This document shows positions 6,313 to 7,536 of a stretch of DNA of 7,536 bases, piece by piece; the stretch's first letter is position 1; each line of letters opens with the position of its first letter. Made by a program: the position numbers and the translations under genes. Under the pieces are notes generated by a model. That model worked only from the letters and a program-made list of their open reading frames with translations, had not been told where the DNA came from and did not search any database. Origin of the DNA: Pseudomonadota bacterium (GTDB lineage Bacteria; Pseudomonadota; Alphaproteobacteria; Azospirillales; Azospirillaceae); NCBI GenBank assembly GCA_023413605.1, contig JAEZPL010000704.1, positions 1-7,536 on the forward strand, given 5' to 3'.

Positions 6313-6340
6313 TTGACCAAACGCCTCCCGATTGTCTAAG
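6313..6340 (+). promoter_or_regulatory. Candidate promoter upstream of tRNA-Leu
   Basis: TTGACC (6313-6318) matches five of six -35 positions. TCTAAG (6335-6340), 16 bases on, matches four of six -10 positions. Transcription would begin near 6347, about 85 bases before the mature tRNA. An alternative -10, TACAAT at 6367-6372, is a better hexamer but has no -35 at proper spacing. Confidence 0.35.
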
Positions 6341-6347
6341 TCAATCG
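6329..6347. promoter_or_regulatory. Dyad overlapping the candidate tRNA-Leu -10
   Basis: CGATTG (6329-6334) and CAATCG (6342-6347) are a perfect inverted repeat with a 7-base centre, TCTAAGT, in which C6336 and G6340 also match. It covers the proposed -10 and start region, so it is placed like an operator. No regulator family is recognised from the sequence. Confidence 0.35.
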
Positions 6348-6362
6348 AGCGGAACGGAAGGC

Positions 6363-6380
6363 TGCATACAATAATATGCA
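6363..6380. promoter_or_regulatory. AT-rich palindrome between the dyad and tRNA-Leu
   Basis: TGCATA (6363-6368) and TATGCA (6375-6380) form a perfect inverted repeat around CAATAA. An AT-rich 18-bp palindrome stands out in this GC-rich DNA, about 52 bp before the tRNA. It contains TACAAT, so it may be a promoter element, a protein-binding site or both. Confidence 0.35.
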
Positions 6381-6431
6381 ACTGCGACGGGCGGGCCAAC
6401 CCTCCCTTTGATGCCGATCCGCCGACGGTGC

Positions 6432-6515
6432 GCGGGCGTGGCGGAATTGGTAGACGCAAGGGACTTAAAATCCCTCGCCTAGAGCATGCGGGTTCGAGTC
6501 CCGCCGCCCGCACCA
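6432..6515 (+). tRNA. tRNA-Leu (anticodon TAA)
   Basis: The acceptor arms GCGGGCG (6432-6438) and CGCCCGC (6505-6511) pair over seven bases, followed by discriminator A and an encoded CCA (6513-6515). The anticodon stem AGGGA/TCCCT (6459-6463, 6471-6475) encloses CTTAAAA, giving anticodon TAA at 6466-6468, which reads UUA and UUG. The T arm is GCGGG-TTCGAGT-CCCGC (6488-6504). The variable region of about 12 bases fits a class II leucine tRNA. All stems pair, so it looks functional. UUA is rare in GC-rich genomes, so a single such gene is expected. Confidence 0.97.
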
Positions 6516-6561
6516 TCGTGATGCCGGCTGCTTCAACCGAATCCCGCGCTGCCTTTGCTCC

Positions 6562-6587
6562 TCGGGTGCGACCGACGTCCGTCCCGA
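6562..6587 (+). terminator. Weak hairpin after tRNA-Leu
   Basis: TCGGG (6562-6566) pairs with CCCGA (6583-6587), and an inner GAC/GTC can pair around CGAC. It lies about 47 bp past the tRNA. The internal loop and missing T-run make it a weak terminator candidate. Confidence 0.25.
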
Positions 6588-6600
6588 TGGCGACACCGGA

Positions 6601-6629
6601 TTGCCAAAAGGCCACAGCTAAGGCATGGT
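6601..6629 (+). promoter_or_regulatory. Weak candidate promoter for bacterioferritin
   Basis: TTGCCA (6601-6606) is a fair -35. CATGGT (6624-6629), 17 bases on, matches only three of six -10 positions. A start near 6636 would give a leader of about 44 bases. I see no convincing Fur, Irr or RirA box around it, so iron control is not visible here. Confidence 0.25.
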
Positions 6630-6656
6630 CTTTTCCGCGTCGGGTTCGAATCCAAC
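6603..6656 (+). other. Possible degenerate tRNA-like segment
   Basis: The stretch contains a D-arm-like GCCAA...TAAGGCA (6603-6625) and a T-arm-like GGGTTCGAATCC (6642-6653) at roughly tRNA spacing. However, the T stem has only two good pairs, the D loop would be 16 bases and no anticodon stem forms. It could be a decayed tRNA, a remnant of an attachment site or coincidence. The T-loop motif matches the one in the upstream tRNA-Leu at 11 of 12 bases. Confidence 0.25.
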
Positions 6657-6679
6657 AAGAGAGCCGCAGGAGGCACAGC

Positions 6680-7156
6680 GTGAAGGGCGATCCTCAAGTC
6701 ATTTCGCATCTCAATAAAATCCTGACCAATGAGCTGACCGCCATCAACCAGTACTTCCTGCATGCGCGCATGTTGAAGAATTGGGGTCTGAAGCGGATCG
6801 CGCACAAGATCTACGAAGAATCCATCGACGAGATGAAGCACGCCGACAAGGTCATCGAGCGCATCCTGTTCCTGGAGGGGCTTCCCAACCTTCAGGACCT
6901 GGGCAAGCTGCTGATCGGCGAGGACGTGCCGGAAATCCTCGGCAACGATCTGAAGGTGGAGCACAAGGCCCGCACCGATCTGATCGACGCCATCACGATC
7001 GCCGAGCAGGTTCGCGACTACGAGACCCGCCACATCCTGGCCGAACTCCTCGACGACACCGAGGAGCACATCGACTGGATCGAGACCCAACTCGACCTCA
7101 TCCAGCGTGTGGGCATCACCGCCTACCAGCAGGAGCAACTGTACAAGGACAGCTGA
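6680..7156 (+). CDS. bfr: Bacterioferritin
   Basis: Iron-storage protein expected to form a 24-subunit cytosolic shell that oxidises Fe(II) and stores Fe(III), with heme between subunit pairs. The product is 158 residues, the same length as E. coli Bfr, and aligns with it without gaps by eye. Ferroxidase ligands E18, Y25, E51, H54, E94 and H130 are present, but position 127 is Thr instead of Glu (DDTEEHIDW). Met52, the heme ligand, is kept. The GTG at 6680 follows AGGAGG (6668-6673) by six bases and gives the family opening MKGDPQVI. The frame is open much further upstream, through the tRNA, but that extension is not coding. No bacterioferritin-associated ferredoxin gene lies in the window. 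A strong hairpin ends the unit. Confidence 0.97.
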   Translation: MKGDPQVISHLNKILTNELTAINQYFLHARMLKNWGLKRIAHKIYEESIDEMKHADKVIERILFLEGLPNLQDLGKLLIGEDVPEILGNDLKVEHKARTDLIDAITIAEQVRDYETRHILAELLDDTEEHIDWIETQLDLIQRVGITAYQQEQLYKDS

Positions 7157-7169
7157 GCGGCCTTGACGA

Positions 7170-7213
7170 GTCGGGGCGTGGTTTGGCCGGGTCTGGCTTG
7201 ACCGCGCCCCGAC
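7170..7213 (+). terminator. Strong hairpin terminator after bacterioferritin
   Basis: GTCGGGGCG (7170-7178) pairs perfectly with CGCCCCGAC (7205-7213). The stem continues with TGGTT against GACCG, using wobbles, to about 14 pairs. It begins 13 bp after the stop codon. A T-run is missing. A second small hairpin, CCGCGC/GCGCGG (7213-7218, 7229-7234), follows directly. Confidence 0.6.
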
Positions 7214-7320
7214 CGCGCTCACCCGAATGCGCGGGGCTTCGGCGGGGATCGGAAACCGCTTGTTAACCATGTTTCGCTAGTCTGCGATTTTCCGACCTTC
7301 TTCGTACGAGTATCGCCGCC

Positions 7321-7536
7321 ATGCTGTCCGATACGTCCCTGCGAGTTGACGACCTGACGCCGGAGGAAGTTGCCACCGTTGCGCACGCCTATCTCGCGGC
7401 GCTCGACGAGGGCGATCACGAGACCGCGTTCGATCTGGCCCTGGAGGCGCTGCGCGCCTGCCGGCCGGAGCTGCCCGTGAACGTGGCCGCCGCCGAACTG
7501 GAACTGCTGCTGGCCGAGTTGCCGCCGGCGACGGCG
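7321..7536 (+). CDS. Unrecognised acidic helical protein, 3' end outside window
   Basis: An open frame of 72 codons runs from the ATG at 7321 to the right edge without a stop. The product begins MLSDTSLRVDDLTPEEVATV and is rich in Ala, Leu and Glu, with heptad-like spacing (FDLALEALRACRPEL, then AAAELELLLAEL) that suggests alpha helices. No signal peptide or membrane segment is visible. Third codon positions are strongly G or C, which supports coding. In-frame TAA at 7264 bounds it upstream and no other ATG, GTG or TTG lies between. No clear ribosome binding site is seen before the ATG. I do not recognise the family. Confidence 0.65.
   Translation, partial: MLSDTSLRVDDLTPEEVATVAHAYLAALDEGDHETAFDLALEALRACRPELPVNVAAAELELLLAELPPATA

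Noticed and set aside
5695..6615. Minus-strand open frame of 306 codons
   Set aside because: It runs antisense through tRNA-Leu and the 86-residue membrane gene, and its composition is not protein-like. The part antisense to the tRNA has the familiar look of spurious proteins predicted across tRNA genes.
6332..6679. N-terminal extension of bacterioferritin
   Set aside because: The frame is open back to 6332 but passes through the tRNA. The GTG at 6680 has AGGAGG at ideal spacing and gives the exact family length.
7264..7280. CtrA-like site (TTAACCATGTTTC) upstream of the right-edge gene
   Set aside because: Only the first half-site TTAA is present; the second half is missing, so a CtrA box cannot be claimed.
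1..7536. CRISPR arrays, insertion sequences, prophage or defence genes
   Set aside because: No regularly spaced repeats, terminal inverted repeats or transposase- or integrase-like proteins were seen. The single 25-bp-period repeat at 3945-3988 has only two copies and a 6-base spacer.

Overview
The window reads as a piece of a GC-rich alphaproteobacterial chromosome, most like Azospirillum or a close relative in the Rhodospirillales. That placement is inferred from strong GC bias at third codon positions, the character of the proteins and an ordinary housekeeping content; no marker here fixes the genus. I see no insertion sequence, phage gene, CRISPR array or toxin-antitoxin pair, and none of the protein genes looks frameshifted.

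Layout, left to right. (1) Positions 1-2105, plus strand: the C-terminal part of a cyclic-di-GMP enzyme with PAS-PAS-GGDEF-EAL domains. The frame is already open at the left edge, so its N-terminal sensor lies outside. A strong hairpin at 2139-2175 separates it from the convergent minus-strand block. (2) Positions 2189-4757, minus strand: sfsA, then map (type I methionine aminopeptidase), then radC, in transcription order. All point the same way, but the gaps of about 70-130 bp each contain a hairpin, so they look like neighbours with partly separate transcription rather than one tight operon. (3) Positions 4846-5646, plus strand: a CinA-like protein (MoaB-type fold plus KH-like region, no deamidase domain), divergent from sfsA. 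(4) Positions 5732-6242: two small, unrelated two-helix membrane proteins facing each other, one of 86 residues on the plus strand and one of 55 residues on the minus strand. The 55-residue gene is easily missed but has a near-perfect ribosome binding site. (5) Positions 6243-6679: a regulatory-looking stretch with two short dyads, a complete tRNA-Leu (anticodon TAA, CCA encoded) and a possible degenerate tRNA-like segment. (6) Positions 6680-7156: bacterioferritin, ended by a strong hairpin. (7) Position 7321 to the right edge: the start of an unrecognised acidic, probably helical protein.

The genes do not form one pathway. They cover second-messenger turnover, N-terminal methionine removal, translation, iron storage and poorly understood housekeeping roles. 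I did not find a new multi-gene system. The points most worth a second look are the 55-residue membrane protein, the tandemly duplicated GNRA-capped hairpins between sfsA and map (which also affect the map start), the threonine at ferroxidase position 127 of bacterioferritin, and the dyads and tRNA-like relic around tRNA-Leu. No stretch of more than 300 bases lacks a gene.
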